Assembly (NCBI GenBank): GCA_020137815.1
Contig: CM035356.1
Coordinates: 6,189,582-6,253,581 of the forward strand
Origin: Hormiphora californensis
Taxonomy: Eukaryota > Ctenophora > Tentaculata > Cydippida > Pleurobrachiidae
Length of the DNA stretch: 64,000 bases
Direction of reading: 5' to 3'
Within the stretch, counting starts at the first letter, position 1; each line of letters begins with the position of its first letter. Both the position numbers and the translations under genes were made by a program. Positions 24,963-46,862 of this stretch are shown here, in pieces. The notes beneath the pieces were generated by a model. It was not told the origin of the DNA. It saw only the letters and a program-made list of their open reading frames with translations, and made no database searches.

Positions 24963-25655
24963 GGGGGGGATCCCATGGTATACTTTGGTATACTTTGGTA
25001 TACTTTGGTATATGGAAAATCCCAAAAAAATATGTGGAAAGTACCAAAGTATACCAAAGTATACCATATCTTTTTAATAACTTTAAAGTACTTTAAAGTG
25101 TTAATTTACAACAGTTAAGGCTTTAAAACATTTTATATAAGCTTTCTTGACTCATAAAATTGGACAATGGTGCTAAATAGGCTAAATTCATAGAATCGAG
25201 GGAAAATATTACCTATAAAATGGTGAGTCAGAAAACTGGGGTTTGACAAATTGGGACCCATTTGAGTATGATAAAAAAACTTTTAAAAAGTCAAGAAAAT
25301 GTTCAAATAGTATTTGGTAAAGTCTCCAAAAATTTTTCAAAAATTGCCTTCACCGGGAATCGAACCCGAGTGGCAAGCCTAGAAGCACTAGCCGGATGAT
25401 GTAACAAAAACGTAAAAATCGGTTTAATAAGCGTTATATTACCAACTTATAAAGAAATAAGGATGTAGTTTTACAAATTTAGTCATTTATGTTAACTTAT
25501 CGCTTAAATTTTACCTTTTTCAAAATTTTTATGGTATACTTTGGTATACCTTGGTATACTTTGGTATACTTTGGTATACTTTGGTATATGGAAAATCGCT
25601 GAAAAAGTCGTGGAAAGTGCCAAAGTATACCAAAGTATGCCATGGGATCCCCCCC
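24963..25655. mobile_element. Palindromic-ended DNA element with 8-bp duplication
   Basis: 693 bp flanked by AGTTCCAT (24955-24962 and 25656-25663). Termini are GGGGGGGATCCCATGG and its complement, followed inward by repeats of GGTATACTTT in inverted orientation. The 8-bp duplication suggests hAT-type transposition. The interior is A/T-rich apart from a tRNA-like patch at 25345-25400. Confidence 0.78.
25345..25400 (-). other. tRNA-like fragment with B box
   Basis: On the minus strand, GGTTCGATTCC fits an RNA polymerase III B box in a plausible T-arm (TCGGG-TTCGATT-CCCGG). Upstream lie CTAGTGCTTCTAG, which could be an anticodon-arm remnant, and TGCCAC as a variable loop. No acceptor-stem partner for the 3' GAAGGC is visible, so this is a SINE head or tRNA pseudogene rather than a working tRNA. 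Confidence 0.45.
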
Positions 25656-26384
25656 AGTTCCATGGAACTGCAGGAAGAAATGATGTAGGATTGAGAAAGC
25701 AGGTCATAGGTGGGATATAGGGGAGCTGGAGTGTGGGTCTGGAAATAGGGCGTGGTGGCAATGGTAGCGAGAGACAGCAGACAGGACACGAGAACCTAGG
25801 TACGAACCAGGTAAGGACAGGGAGTTAGACTATTTAGTTCCAGGAAGAAATGATATAGGATTGTGTCAGCAGGTCATAGGTGGGATATAAGGGAGCTGGA
25901 GTGTGGGTCTGGAAGTAGGGCGTGATGGCAGTGATCGCGAGAGACAGCAGACAGGACACGAGAGCCCAGGAGCGAACCATGTAAGGACAGGGAGGCAGAC
26001 TATTTAGTTCCAGGAAGGAATGATGTAGGATTTAGACAGCAGGTCATAGGTGGGATATAAGGGAGCTGGAGTGTGGGTCTGGAAGTAGGGTAGTGGTGGC
26101 AGTGATAGCGAGAGACAGCAGACAGGACACGGGAACCCAGGAACGAACCAGGTAAGGCCAAGGGAGGGATCTATTTCCCAAAAGTTGTGAAACAGGATCA
26201 GATTTAGAACCGCATGCAAGGAATATTATAGGCAGGGAATAATGAGGCGTTTATGTGCGGAGCTGGAGCCTGGGGGAAAACAACAGATTTACTGTGAAGT
26301 TAACTGGACTGGGTGCCCAGGAAATGATGCAGGTAGAATTGTGCCGGGAAGATGGTGCGGTACTGATATAATGCCGAGTGAGGT

Positions 26385-27035
26385 TTATTCAGGTCCATAA
26401 GCCAAAGTAAACATATGGGTTGTCAAGGCCTTTTTAAACATCGGCAAGGTTTCTGTGGTTCGAATTTCTTTAGGTAGGCGATTCCAGATCCTCGGAGCAG
26501 CTATACTAAAAGCTCTCTCAGTGGTTTTGTAGTTGTAGTTACTGTGTACCTCTTCCAGTCTTGTCGTGTCACAATCGACTCTTAAACTCATCGGTTTTTG
26601 TTTCCGTCTTTGTAGCATTTCTGATATGTATCCAGGCGTCCCATTATTCAGGGATTTGTATACCATCATACAGATCTTATATTCTATTCTGTGTCTAACA
26701 GGTAGGAAGTGGGATTTTTTCCGTAGATCTGTTACACCACGTCTGCTACGTTTACCATGGACAAAGCGAGTGGCAGAGTTCTGTAGCTTCTGAAGACGCT
26801 TCACATCCTTGTCTTTGAGACCTATCAGTAGAGCGCTACAATAATCAATCTTTGAGTGTATCAGTGAGTTCACAAGTTGGGTCTTTTGCTTTTTGTTCAG
26901 TTTGCCTGCAATTCTCCACATGTTGACGAGTTGGTAGTTGCACGACTGAACAACTCTGGAGACGTGCTGGGACATCGTGAGTTCGCTATCGACCATGACG
27001 CCGAGATTCTTAGCAACTTGTGTAAAGTTCTCAAA
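26385..27035 (-). mobile_element. Truncated LINE reverse-transcriptase C-terminal fragment (CR1/jockey-like)
   Basis: The minus ORF 26996-26385 (203 residues), extendable upstream to ~27035 (VAKNLGVMVD), carries LVNSLIHSKIDYCSALLIGL, LQKLQNSATRFV, LPVRHRIEYKICMMVYKSL and APRIWNRLPKEIR, the standard C-terminal strings of jockey/CR1-type LINEs. The endonuclease and RT core are missing. It is head-to-head with the ORF1-like gene at 27240. Confidence 0.85.
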
Positions 27036-27239
27036 TTAGAAACAGCAATCCGACACCGGGGTCTCAGATAATAAACCACACCACGATCGGTCACAGAGTG
27101 AACCTGCAAAGTGGTACAACACCGAAGTGTCGAGAGTACCCTCGTATCCATTTTCAAACTTTTCAACACTACTTTAAACAAATTAATTTGAGATATGTCC
27201 TCAGGATGTTGAGACCGCCCGTAGGGGCAGGCAGAAGTT

Positions 27240-28298
27240 ATGACGGAGAAACTTAATACCTCTGATGCAGATGCCGATCCACTGGAATGCTGGGATTTGT
27301 CGATGATGGAAAAACTTCGTTGTGCAGTAGAGGACGTTTTTTATATCAAGAACGGGCTCAAACAACCAAGTGAACAACAGGTTGATGGAGTATTGTCCAA
27401 GTTATTGGATTCTAGTTTGTATGATGATCCTGAGCAGTATATTGAGGACGCACTGCCGAAAGACTCCGAAATGAAAAAGTATAATATTGATCGTTTCATG
27501 GCTTTCACCGAGAACCTCTCTCGTCATATTTTTCGGATAGTGAGAGAAATAGGACCAGTTATGAAGGAGAAACGTCTGTATGCAACTGCCCGAATGAAAG
27601 AACGCCTGGAACTAGTGGAGTGTAATCAGAAGCTCAAGGAGGTACAAGAAGAGCTTGGCACTTTTAAGGAAGAAATCGACAAACATCGGGTAGCAAGGAT
27701 TGAACTGCAAGAGAAGCTGATTGAAGCACAAAATACTTTGATTGAAGTACAAGGTCGGAAACTTAGTTCAGTGTCAGAGTCTGTTCAGAAGCATTTGCAG
27801 GGCTACTCCAAGGTGCTTGTACAGAATTGCTCTGCGGCTATTGCACCATCCCGCCTCCAAGCAGCATTGAAGAAAGCGACTGTACCCCATCCAAGTACAA
27901 CCGCGGAAGAAGCAACTCTTGATCGCAAGTTGAATTTGGTTATATTTGGGCTGCCAGAAACTACGGCAAGGGCTACTGAGCATGAAGTTCAGGATATCTT
28001 TGGAGAGCTCAATGAAAAACCAGTCATATCTTCTACAAAGCGTATTGGCGAAAAGACTGATAACCGACCGAGACCAGTAATTGTTACACTTGAAAGGAGG
28101 GAAACTTTGTTACAACTTCTAAGAAAAGCAAAACAGCTCCGAGATTCAGAGAAATTCTCCTCGGTGTTTCTCTCCCCCGACCTAACACCGGAGGAGCAGC
28201 GAGAGCGGAAAACTCTCGTTGATACAGTGAAAGGACTGAGGCGAGACAATCCGAATGGACGATACTGGGTTAGCAGGGGGGTAATTAAATGTGGCTGA
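27240..28298 (+). CDS. LINE ORF1-like protein (RNA-binding, retroelement-derived)
   Basis: Uninterrupted 352-residue ORF. Acidic N-terminus, a coiled-coil-forming Glu/Lys/Gln-rich centre (about residues 110-190), then RKLNLVIFGLPE, RIGEKTDNRPRPVIVTL and a C-terminal FLSPDLTPEEQRERK segment. This order (coiled coil, RRM-like, C-terminal domain) is that of L1/CR1-type ORF1 proteins, which coat retrotransposon RNA. No ORF2 follows in the same orientation. Either a fragment of a LINE or an ORF1 kept alone; no introns are needed. Confidence 0.75.
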   Translation: MTEKLNTSDADADPLECWDLSMMEKLRCAVEDVFYIKNGLKQPSEQQVDGVLSKLLDSSLYDDPEQYIEDALPKDSEMKKYNIDRFMAFTENLSRHIFRIVREIGPVMKEKRLYATARMKERLELVECNQKLKEVQEELGTFKEEIDKHRVARIELQEKLIEAQNTLIEVQGRKLSSVSESVQKHLQGYSKVLVQNCSAAIAPSRLQAALKKATVPHPSTTAEEATLDRKLNLVIFGLPETTARATEHEVQDIFGELNEKPVISSTKRIGEKTDNRPRPVIVTLERRETLLQLLRKAKQLRDSEKFSSVFLSPDLTPEEQRERKTLVDTVKGLRRDNPNGRYWVSRGVIKCG

Positions 28299-28640
28299 CC
28301 TGCTACATGTAATTTGTACTCTAAAGAGACTTCAAAAGGAACCTTATGACTATCAATTTAGCCCACAAAAAGGGGCAGTATATGTTGTATTTTATCCAAT
28401 ATATACATTTTAGATTTAATAAATAAAAATAAATCGTATCCATCATGGAACCCGGTATTGTCGGATTGCTGTTTGAAAGTTCTCAAATTGAAATTTGCGA
28501 CCGACCCAGCTGCGCGTGCGCGGCGCGCTAGATTGCGACGCGCATTTGGGTAATGCAGCGTACAAATATTTCGAAACTTTCTCAAAAAAAAACTTTCTCA
28601 AAAAAATTTTAAAGGCGACTTTTTAAAAAAAACAATTTAG
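28299..28640. other. A/T-rich spacer
   Basis: No gene. Contains TCGGATTGCTGTTT near 28455, which recurs in inverse orientation near 27045 on the other side of the ORF1-like gene, and A-runs around 28580-28635. Confidence 0.4.
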
Positions 28641-28682
28641 TGAATTTCCAAAAAAACAACGGCCCGTATAACAATTCAAAGG

Positions 28683-28925
28683 CCCCCTGCATGAGACACC
28701 CAGGAACTTCACGAGAGGACAGAAACAAATACCAGGAAAAACCCGGTAGCAGGCTGCAGGAAACACCCAGTAGCAGGAGACACCCAGGTCCCAGTAGCAG
28801 GAAACACCCAGTAGCAGGAGACACCCAGGTCCCAGTAGCAGGAAACACCCGGTAGCAGGAAACACCCAGGTCCCAGTAGCAGGAAACACCCGGTAGCAGG
28901 AAACACCCAGGTCCCAGTAGCAGGG
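28683..28925. repeat. CCAGTAGCAGGAAACACC minisatellite
   Basis: Tandem, somewhat variable units built from ACACCCAGGTCCCAGTAGCAGG and ACACCCGGTAGCAGG. It reads open in several frames and so gives repeat-protein shadows of no significance. Confidence 0.85.
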
Positions 28926-29411
28926 GACACTCCAGAGACGCTCGTATCTCGTATGAATACAGAATATCATGCGTCAGTATCGGTTTGTACAATGTACCCT
29001 AGCTATCAGCTTTGGATGGTGTTGTCTCGTGCTGTGGTTAGCTTCCTGTCAGTTTTCTGGGAGCCTGGAGGGGTTTGAACTTCTTACAAACATCAGACCG
29101 GAGGCCGTCTACTCCGCCTTTTGCATGGATGATGAATTGACGAATCTCTCCAAAAGATGGCTAGAACTATCTCTATTATCTTCACTCAAAGATCTGTTCT
29201 CCTTCCATTTTCCAGCTATCAACATTCGACGACAATCACTTCATATCACCTCTCTACAGCGAGAACTGTTTTCCCTGCCTTGCAGTCTGCAGAAATGGAT
29301 TACTTGAACCCCATGTGTAGCAACTATCATGGTCATCAACGATCTCTTTTTACAACCGGACACCCAACTTGCTGCACGTTGCACCTCTCCTCATATTATT
29401 AGTGAAATGTC

Positions 29412-29483
29412 CTGTATGGCGGCGCCATACCCCATTTGATTATCAAATCGAGTGTGCTCAGATGGGGTCGCGTCGCCAGACAG
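29412..29483. repeat. GGCGCC-type hairpin repeat, copy
   Basis: CTGTATGGCGGCGCCATACC at the left and CGTCGCCAGACAG at the right, with TTTGATTATCAAAT inside. Lies upstream of the gene at 29604. Confidence 0.65.
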
Positions 29484-29603
29484 AACACAACCATTGAAGA
29501 GAGAAAGCTGCACCACACATCCATGTGTGAATGTTGTCTTCTCAATCTAAAGACAATTCTATCTACTTGCCCTCACTCATATATTACTTTTCTCTAGAAT
29601 ACT

Positions 29604-30959
29604 ATGGACCGTGTGACACACCCGTGGGTCAGAGAACCTCCCTATTACCCCCGAGAAAACGCAGAATCAGCTGGACCAAGTGGGCACTACCCGTTCAAGC
29701 GACCAATTGACTTGAAAGTAAGATCAAATTATCTAGTATCAATTATATGGCTATTTTTTGAAAAGTAATCCCAACTATAATTCTGAAATTCTGAACTTGT
29801 TTAGAAAAATGAGACAGAGTGGACATTGAAACGATATGTTGGACTTCCCGTTGACTGTAGGCTGAGTGCACCAGTTCCCCGGACCAAAATTAACAGTAGC
29901 CAAGGCGCCGGTCTTGAAGGTAATATTCATTTTGAGCCTCCAGTGCCTACTCCCTAGTGCCTATAAGATTCTTGCCTTGCTCGACCCTGTTTCACCACAC
30001 CCTGCACGGCAATTTAATGTAAAGGTTGTTTTTATGAGCAAGGCAATGTAAAGGAGGGTTAGAACATAACGAAATATCCCTTGCTTCAGTTGGTGATCAT
30101 TGGCTTGGCCCTCTAGAAGACAATCCTAGGAAGTTTAGTCGAACTGTGGAGGAGCCCCTAATGTATTCCAGTAAACCAGCCTCTCGATGCGAGGTTAGTA
30201 GTCCCCCATCCCCCTGTCCGGCGGTGCCAGACCTCGATTTGATTCTCAGATGGGATCCAGACAGCCATCCCTAACCATAACCGTTAGTAGTAGCAATTTA
30301 AGGTGCACATTTCACCATGTGAGTTGCGAGTTTGACAGTTGAGTATTTTTTGTTTCCCCCCATCAGGAGTGGTCGACGCTCCGTGCGATGTTACCCTCTC
30401 GAGGTGTCATCAGGCAGCAGAAACCTCCCAAATGGGGTGTTGGTCATGCCCTACCCCCTATAATTGGGGACGACAAAACAACATACAGCTTCTATAACAG
30501 CCCCATGACAGAGTAAGTTGTTGGGGAGCTCAGTTGGGTGAATGTCACCCGGCCGGAGGTGGTTGGCTTCATTCGGGTGACATGTTTTAGAAAAGGTTGA
30601 GATGGGACAATACAACCACTTTGTGTTACTGTTACATCAATATTAAATTGTGATATCAATCTTTCTCGATATACCAATCTCTCTCTCGAATTTGATACAC
30701 TAAACATTCCAGTTCCTCTAATGACTGCTTCACTAAGGGGTGGGAAATGCCGCAACATGCACGATATTGTCGAGCATACTTCAATAATATATACACAACT
30801 TATCCCTCATCATGTCTTTCTTTCTCTATCTTTGTATATATCCTTTCTCTTTGTATAATATCCTCTCTCCCGACCTATCTCTAGCTCTCTCCAAACAATT
30901 CCTTTTTCAGCTATGCGGATGATATGCATTCGTGTAACAAGCTTTTCAAGATGTTTTAA
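29604..30959 (+). CDS. Unrecognised small 5-exon gene (possible sperm/ciliary microtubule protein)
   Basis: Exons (29598)29604-29717, 29805-29919, 30090-30193, 30367-30512 and 30911-30959, phases consistent, 528 nt = 175 residues. ATG 29604 lies 6 nt inside an exon that follows a good acceptor, so an upstream exon (perhaps around 29157-29320) may add N-terminal residues. The protein is basic, rich in Pro, Tyr and Trp, with PPKWGVGHALPPIIG and LPSRGVIRQQKPP. Such Pro/Trp-rich short proteins with no domain are common among axonemal microtubule inner proteins (for example TEPP/SPMIP8), but I cannot confirm that family. Intron 3 contains a GGCGCC-type repeat (30216-30272) and intron 2 a CCTTGCTCGACCC repeat. 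Confidence 0.7.
30216..30272. repeat. GGCGCC-type hairpin repeat, short copy
   Basis: CTGTCCGGCGGTGCCAGACC followed by GATTTGATTCTCAGATGGG and CCAGACAGCC, within the intron at 30194-30366. Confidence 0.55.
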
Positions 30960-32114
30960 CTGCTGCAAGACCTACACAGAGGCACTTTTAAACACGGTCT
31001 ACGAGATTTTACCAAGCCAGAGCAGAGAGAGACTGAGAGTGTAAAAAGAGGGACTGAGAGAGAGACAGATACGGAATTGGATGAATTATGAGTTGTAAAC
31101 TTTGAAACTCTTTATCACACACATACATATTCCTGATTATTGTATATCCAGGATAAGAGATCCTGTTGGCCAGGCAATGATTAAGACAGGCCCCTTTGAA
31201 TCAATGAATGAGGGCACAGTCACACTGGTGAATGTTCGGCCAACGTCAGTCACACTTATTTCTGCGCGCGCTTGGAACGCGCAACGTCTCAGGTGAAGAA
31301 AGTGTGACTTTTCAGTATTCACCGTGACGGAAATTACAAAAGGGGCAAAAGACTGGTTCGGGAATCGGGTTCGCTCTCATTTTCCTGATTTGTTTTTTAC
31401 AAATTAAAACGCCGTATTTTAATCCCGAACTCCTAAGCTTAATAACACAAAACAGACATAAACTGCCTTAGATCCAACGCTTTATAAGTTACTTGGTACA
31501 CACGCGATGTTTTTTTTTGTAATAAATACCCCTGATCATGTAAAAAGGTTGAGCGAATGGATTCTGCAACAGATGTAAACCAGCCTTCTCTCTCTCACAA
31601 TAATTTAAGGTAGAAATAAGTTAGATAAAGTGGTACAAATAGGACTCTAGCAATGTGCCTCAGTGATCACTCTGTGCACTATATGGCTAGTGACAGGGGG
31701 AGGCAAGACTCATCTAAAGAAGCTTGTTGAGAAATAAAAGGGGTTTAAAAACCGCTGTTGAGTTTGTATATCTCCATAAACTATTAATAATTTAAGATTC
31801 TAAGTTGTATAATATATCTCATTTTTGAACATAAACTGTATAAACTTTCCGATTATACAAGGGTCAAAGAAGAAGTCAACGAGCAAAGATATAATGAAGG
31901 ATCCTCTCTTAAAAAGAGCTGCCCTTCACTTATAAGATAACGCAGTATGATTAATGATTATATTTAAGTTAAACAGTTTGACTAAAGCATAACTTTCCAT
32001 TTCGTATTGCTTTAATACTACTCAATCTACCTGTATCACACACCCTATAGTGTACAATATCTCTCACACACACAGACACACAGACCCATTGTCATTGTTC
32101 AGTAGTTTAGCAGA
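30960..32114. other. Convergent intergenic spacer
   Basis: Between the stop of the 29.6-kb gene (+) and the stop of the CCCH-LRR gene (-). A/T-rich, with short purine tracts near 31025-31070. No gene or recognised repeat. Confidence 0.5.
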
Positions 32115-42002
<9,888 letters not shown>

Positions 42003-43815
42003 TCTATATGGAAATGGAAAAGTTAATGTACGGGGTTATTTCATATTTGCAATAAATCTTTAGTAGGAGACTGGAGAGGAGGGTTCTCAGTTGAGGAAAA
42101 GGGGGCCAGACAACGGACCCCGGTGATCCCCGTTGCTGCTACAGCACCAAATAACAGTTACAACGGATGAACACACGAGGTGGTGCCCCGGACTCCGGAG
42201 GCCTGTCCCTGGGCACAACTTCTCTGTGGGCACGAAATAGCCAGTGTGTACATCATATCTAAGCACAATTCTGACAGCGGAATTTAAATTTATTGTTGAT
42301 TAAGCATCTGATGAGTGATGATTCATGATGCCAGGCGAGAGGGGGCCGGTGGGAAGGGAAAAAGAAAGAAGAGAAAAAGAAGAAAAAAAGTAAGAAAAAT
42401 TTGGCAAACCAACAAAAAAATCTGATATTTTAAAACTCGTTCTCCGCGCCGCGCAATGCAGCGTATAATGATTTTATTCGCTCCTTACATTATTGTGCAA
42501 CTGACACAGTGAAAACAATTTGGTAAGAAAAAGAGAGGCGAAATTTTGAAAAAAGTGGGAAAAGCTTTTTTCTTCAAAACTGGGTGTTTTGAAAACACTG
42601 TTTTCGGTGTCAGCACTCACGGTTTTTAAGGGTTAGGGCTAAACTAGGATTAGGGTTAGCGCTGGGGTTCTGGTTGGGCTTAAGGCTTGAGATTTCCTAT
42701 CAGATAAAATTTGAATTAACCAAAACGGTTGTGTAGTTTGGTGGTTAGAGCCATTTTAGTGCCGGCTACATTTTTTACAACAGTAAATTTAGGTGCCTTA
42801 CATCGCTAAAAAATCTTCGGTTTCGGCGACCGAGACTTTTCCGAGGTTCCCCATTCGGCGGAATTGCTAACATCTCCGGCTAACTAAGTGTAGAGACAGA
42901 TGGAATCTAGATGGTTACCGACGTTTGAAACCCGTTCATTGCTGTTAGCAAATGAGGGTACTGTAACAAATACGACAAAACGCTCGGTTTTTCGCGTCCT
43001 CCATCTCTATACAACTCGTGCATTAAGGGTCCATTTAAAAGTTCAGTCTTTAGACCCAACGCCTTGCTCGACCTTTTCATAGTGCTCCCAGCGAAGACAT
43101 GAAAGAGTGTGCTGTGTGTTTCAACCCTCCAGGAAAAGAGAGAGCTCCACACAGCGGCTGAATGAATGGCTAAAAACACTGCCAAATTTAGCATGAGGTA
43201 GTATAAGGGAGAGACAAGGTAAAGGTAATCCAGAGGTGATCGATCTGAGTGCCCCAAATTTGGTAGATTTTGTATTACTACAGGATCAGTAGTGGTAATT
43301 ATGATCAGAGGGTAATTATAGTTATTAATTCCTGTTCCACACATTTCCCAACAATATTAATAACTTAGTCACTAATCAAATGAACTCAGGTAGGGAATGA
43401 TTGGAGTTGTGCTGTTGCACCTCCCCCGCGCCCCCCGTAGTATGAACAATACAAGATTGGAGGGCCAAAAAAAAGGAAGATATTCAGCTACAATGAAACT
43501 CCATCTGCTGACACATTGTTCCGAAAGGTATGTGCTTGATATAGAAACACACTGTTCAACTGATATGTGTGTGTGTGTGCTATTGTTCATTCCCAGTATA
43601 TACAAAATAGTAAACATTGATCCATCCATATATAATTTGATATATTTCTGGTGATGTCTATTGTTCATATTTGGTATGTTCCTGGTGATGTCTATTGTTC
43701 TATGTGTCGTAGTTTGGGTAATGAATGCAGTCAACAATGATGTTTAGAGCTCCCGTTTGATTATTACCTACTGCTTGGGGGTGGTCGGTATCATATATGC
43801 AGCTCAAGCTGCTAA
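42003..43815. other. Upstream region of the CCCH-LRR gene
   Basis: No gene recognised. Contains a purine/A-rich stretch (42355-42425) and short TTAGGG-like runs (42628-42660). A 145-residue minus ORF (43344-42907) has hydrophobic stretches, but I see no family motif, splice evidence or repeat origin, so it is not called as a gene. Confidence 0.4.
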
Positions 43816-44520
43816 ATGGTATTGGTAGGGGGGGTGCGAGAAGGGATGGGAGCGATTAGACAAAGGGGTGGCGGGAGAGGGGCGGAAAGGAAAAAAAAAA
43901 AAAAAAGAAAAAAAAAAAAAAAAAAAAAAAGAGAGAAAAAGGAAACCGACCCGCCCTCTCCCCCGCCCGGGGGGGAAATCTCTCTCCTCTCTCGCTTCTT
44001 CCGTTCTCCTCTCTTTTCTCTCCTCTCTCTTTTCCCCTTTCCCTTTCCTTCTCTCTCTTCTCTCTCTTCTTCTCTCTCTCTCTCTTCTCTTTCTCGTCTT
44101 CTCCTCTCTCTTCTCTCCTTCTTCCTCCTTCTCTCTACCCTTTTCCTCTTCTAATGCAGCTTTTATAACAATATCCCCTCTTGTATTTTCCTATCTCATC
44201 TTTTGGCCTTGTCAAATTTCCCTTTTCAATCCTCCTATAGCACTTATTTAAACTGATGAATAGCCCGTACTATTGTTGAAGAGATTTAGATAAAAGTAAT
44301 GCAATGGGGGGATTATTGTTGTTACCTTCAAATTCAAATGACACCTTCCAAACTTTTACCCCGGCCGGGGGAGGGATAAAAGGTCTTAAGTATGGGGGAT
44401 CTATGTGGGTGGGACAGTGCCCGAAGCTAACAAAGAAGAACGGGGATTTGTGTAGAGGCTCACCACAGTTCAATTTTCAGGAAAAATTTGAGGTGGTTTT
44501 TTGGTAGGAATATAAAACAA
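43816..44520. other. Probable low-quality patch
   Basis: Interrupted poly-A (43889-43930) followed by long homopolymer-biased CT-rich sequence and runs such as CCCCGGCCGGGGGAGG. The texture is unlike the flanks and like 46860-51100. ORFs here should not be trusted. Confidence 0.5.
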
Positions 44521-44716
44521 TCGTGTCTCCCAGCTCCCCAGCTATTCAATGTTCACCTTGTGCCAAAGTTCAATCTCGTTCCCCCGATGTCCTTTTGTTT
44601 GCCTGCTGTAGCCTTGCGATCAACTGAGAGTGCAAATGAGATAGATAGGGAGCCTGGAGAGACATAAAGGAACAGAGATTATAGACACTAGACAGAGGGG
44701 AACAGAGATAGACATA

Positions 44717-44719
<3 letters not shown>

Positions 44720-44776
<57 letters not shown>
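44720..44776. repeat. GA microsatellite
   Basis: Clean GA run. Confidence 0.9.
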
Positions 44777-44780
<4 letters not shown>

Positions 44781-44989
44781 GCTGGGGAACTAGCTGATAG
44801 AGAAATTGTTCTGCAATCACCGTCCTAAGAATGGGAGATGTTGTTCTGCAATCACCATCCTAAGGAGATGTTGTGTGCTGGCCCCAATTTAATGATCGGT
44901 CTCGTGTGATTGCTGCTATCGCCTACCTTCTCAGATCAGCTGCTGGGGTACCGGCCCTTTCTTTCATTATCCTGCTTCAGTTTCTCTCT

Positions 44990-45057
44990 CCCATCCCTCT
45001 TCTTTTCCTCTCTCTCTCTCCTCTCATCTCTCTCTCTCTTCTCGTCGTCTCTCTCTA

Positions 45058-45090
<33 letters not shown>

Positions 45091-45190
45091 ACTCTCTGCT
45101 CTCTCTCTCTCTCACTCTCTCATCTCTCTCTACTATCTCTCCTCATCTCTCTATCTCTCCCCATCTCTCTACTATAACTCTCTCTATCCC
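44990..45190. repeat. CT-rich microsatellite
   Basis: Imperfect CT/CTCAT tract; the Ser/Leu ORFs across it are artefacts. Confidence 0.85.
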
Positions 45191-45665
45191 TACTATAGCT
45201 CTCCACGGTACTCTACCTCCAGCTACTGCAGTGGTAATTTGCAGATTACATACATACACATGATCCCACTTCAAGTCCGGGAACTTCTACCGTACACCAA
45301 ACAGTTGTTTTTGCAGAATTAGAGAGATTTGAGAGCGTTGTTTAAATCATCTTTCAAACATCTTTGCAGTTGTCATGAGCACAATGACACTGTTTTGAAT
45401 ACACGTGTGAAACTAGTCTTGGTGACAGGGAACAATGAACATCTCTATTCATGTTATTAGGGATAAATCTGAATGGAGATATGAAAACACGTGCCTAATA
45501 ATCCTAATTATTCTGCCAAAATCGTGCACGCCTTTTGAATTACGCACTCCCTGTCCTTCCTCCCTCTCCTTAACTTGGTGGTTGGTTGGCTCCTTGACTT
45601 GTGGGAGCAATGACAACGCTATAATGACTGATCATACGACGCTTGTGTATGATTCTGGACCAGAA

Positions 45666-45955
<290 letters not shown>

Positions 45956-46659
45956 TATATACACGTCTGCATCATCCCGTAAAACTTTGATTATCTCGAA
46001 CTACCTCTTGCTCTCTCTACCACGACTGAATTGTTATACAGTGTTTTTACCGTCTTGTGTTTATCACAAAAGACTGCCCTCTCTTGTTGAGCCTCTGCCC
46101 TCGCTTGTTGAGCCCTCTCCGAATATGACAACACGTGTGTTGACCTGTCATGTATCCCACTCTCCCGGGTCAAAACAGGACCATCTAGTCGAGGCGCGTC
46201 ACATCTAAGATCTATCTACCTCTAACGGGAGGTACCTATCTAAAGATATAACGGGTTAAGTAGGCGTAACTAATATCGTTGCCGTTAATCGACGACACAG
46301 CTGCTATATCGAGAGAGAGAGTGTGTGTTGTTTTTGTTGTAACAACTCTTCCCTAGACTTGCTTCTCCCTACACATACTTTCTTCTCCCTGCTTATACTG
46401 GTCACATGCTTTCTCCTCTCTGTTGCCACTGATCTGCCTCCTCCCTCTCTTGCCTCCCTTAATGGCAGTCTGTCAATAGCAGATCCAGTTAAAGATCTGA
46501 TCATCATGAAGTGACATAGATTTGTAACAGGGCCTAATATAACATCCATATAGTTTGATATTTTTCTTGTCGTTGTAAATTACAAGATAACGTTCCTGGG
46601 TTTTTCGTAGACCCGAACTGCGACTTGGTTTTTTCACGGTAAGGAGAAGAAGACTAGGA

Positions 46660-46862
46660 GGGGGGAGGAGAGAGAGAGAGAGAGAAGAAGAGAGAAAGAG
46701 AGAAGGGAGAGAGAGAGGAGAGGGAGACAAGAGAAGAAACAGGACAGGCAAGAGACAGAGGACAGAGAGACAGAAGACAGAGGAGAGAGAGAAGGAGAGA
46801 GAGAGAGAGAGAGAGAGAGGAGGAGAGAGAGAAGGAGGGAGAGAGAGGGGGGGGGGGGGGGG
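46660..46862. repeat. GA microsatellite grading into poly-G
   Basis: Imperfect GA and GGA repeats ending in a run of G at about 46848-46862, after which the sequence texture changes abruptly. Confidence 0.85.

Larger units (their letters stand above)
24775..26165. repeat. ~175-bp tandem units, one interrupted by a palindromic element
   Basis: Four imperfect units: about 24780-24962, 25664-25838, 25839-26012 and 26013-26160. Shared landmarks are GATGTAGGATT, CAGGTCATAGGTGGGATA, GGGAGCTGGAGTGTGGGTCT and GAACCAGGTAAGGACAGGG. Unit 1 is separated from unit 2 by the element at 24963-25655. Probably repeated 3' ends of a retrotransposon; this is inference. Confidence 0.7.

Noticed and set aside
25345-25400. 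Functional tRNA gene
   Set aside because: Only the T-arm/B-box half is convincing; the acceptor stem has no 5' partner.
42907-43344. 145-residue minus-strand ORF
   Set aside because: Hydrophobic stretches but no family resemblance, no intron signals and no conserved neighbour; chance ORF is the simpler reading.
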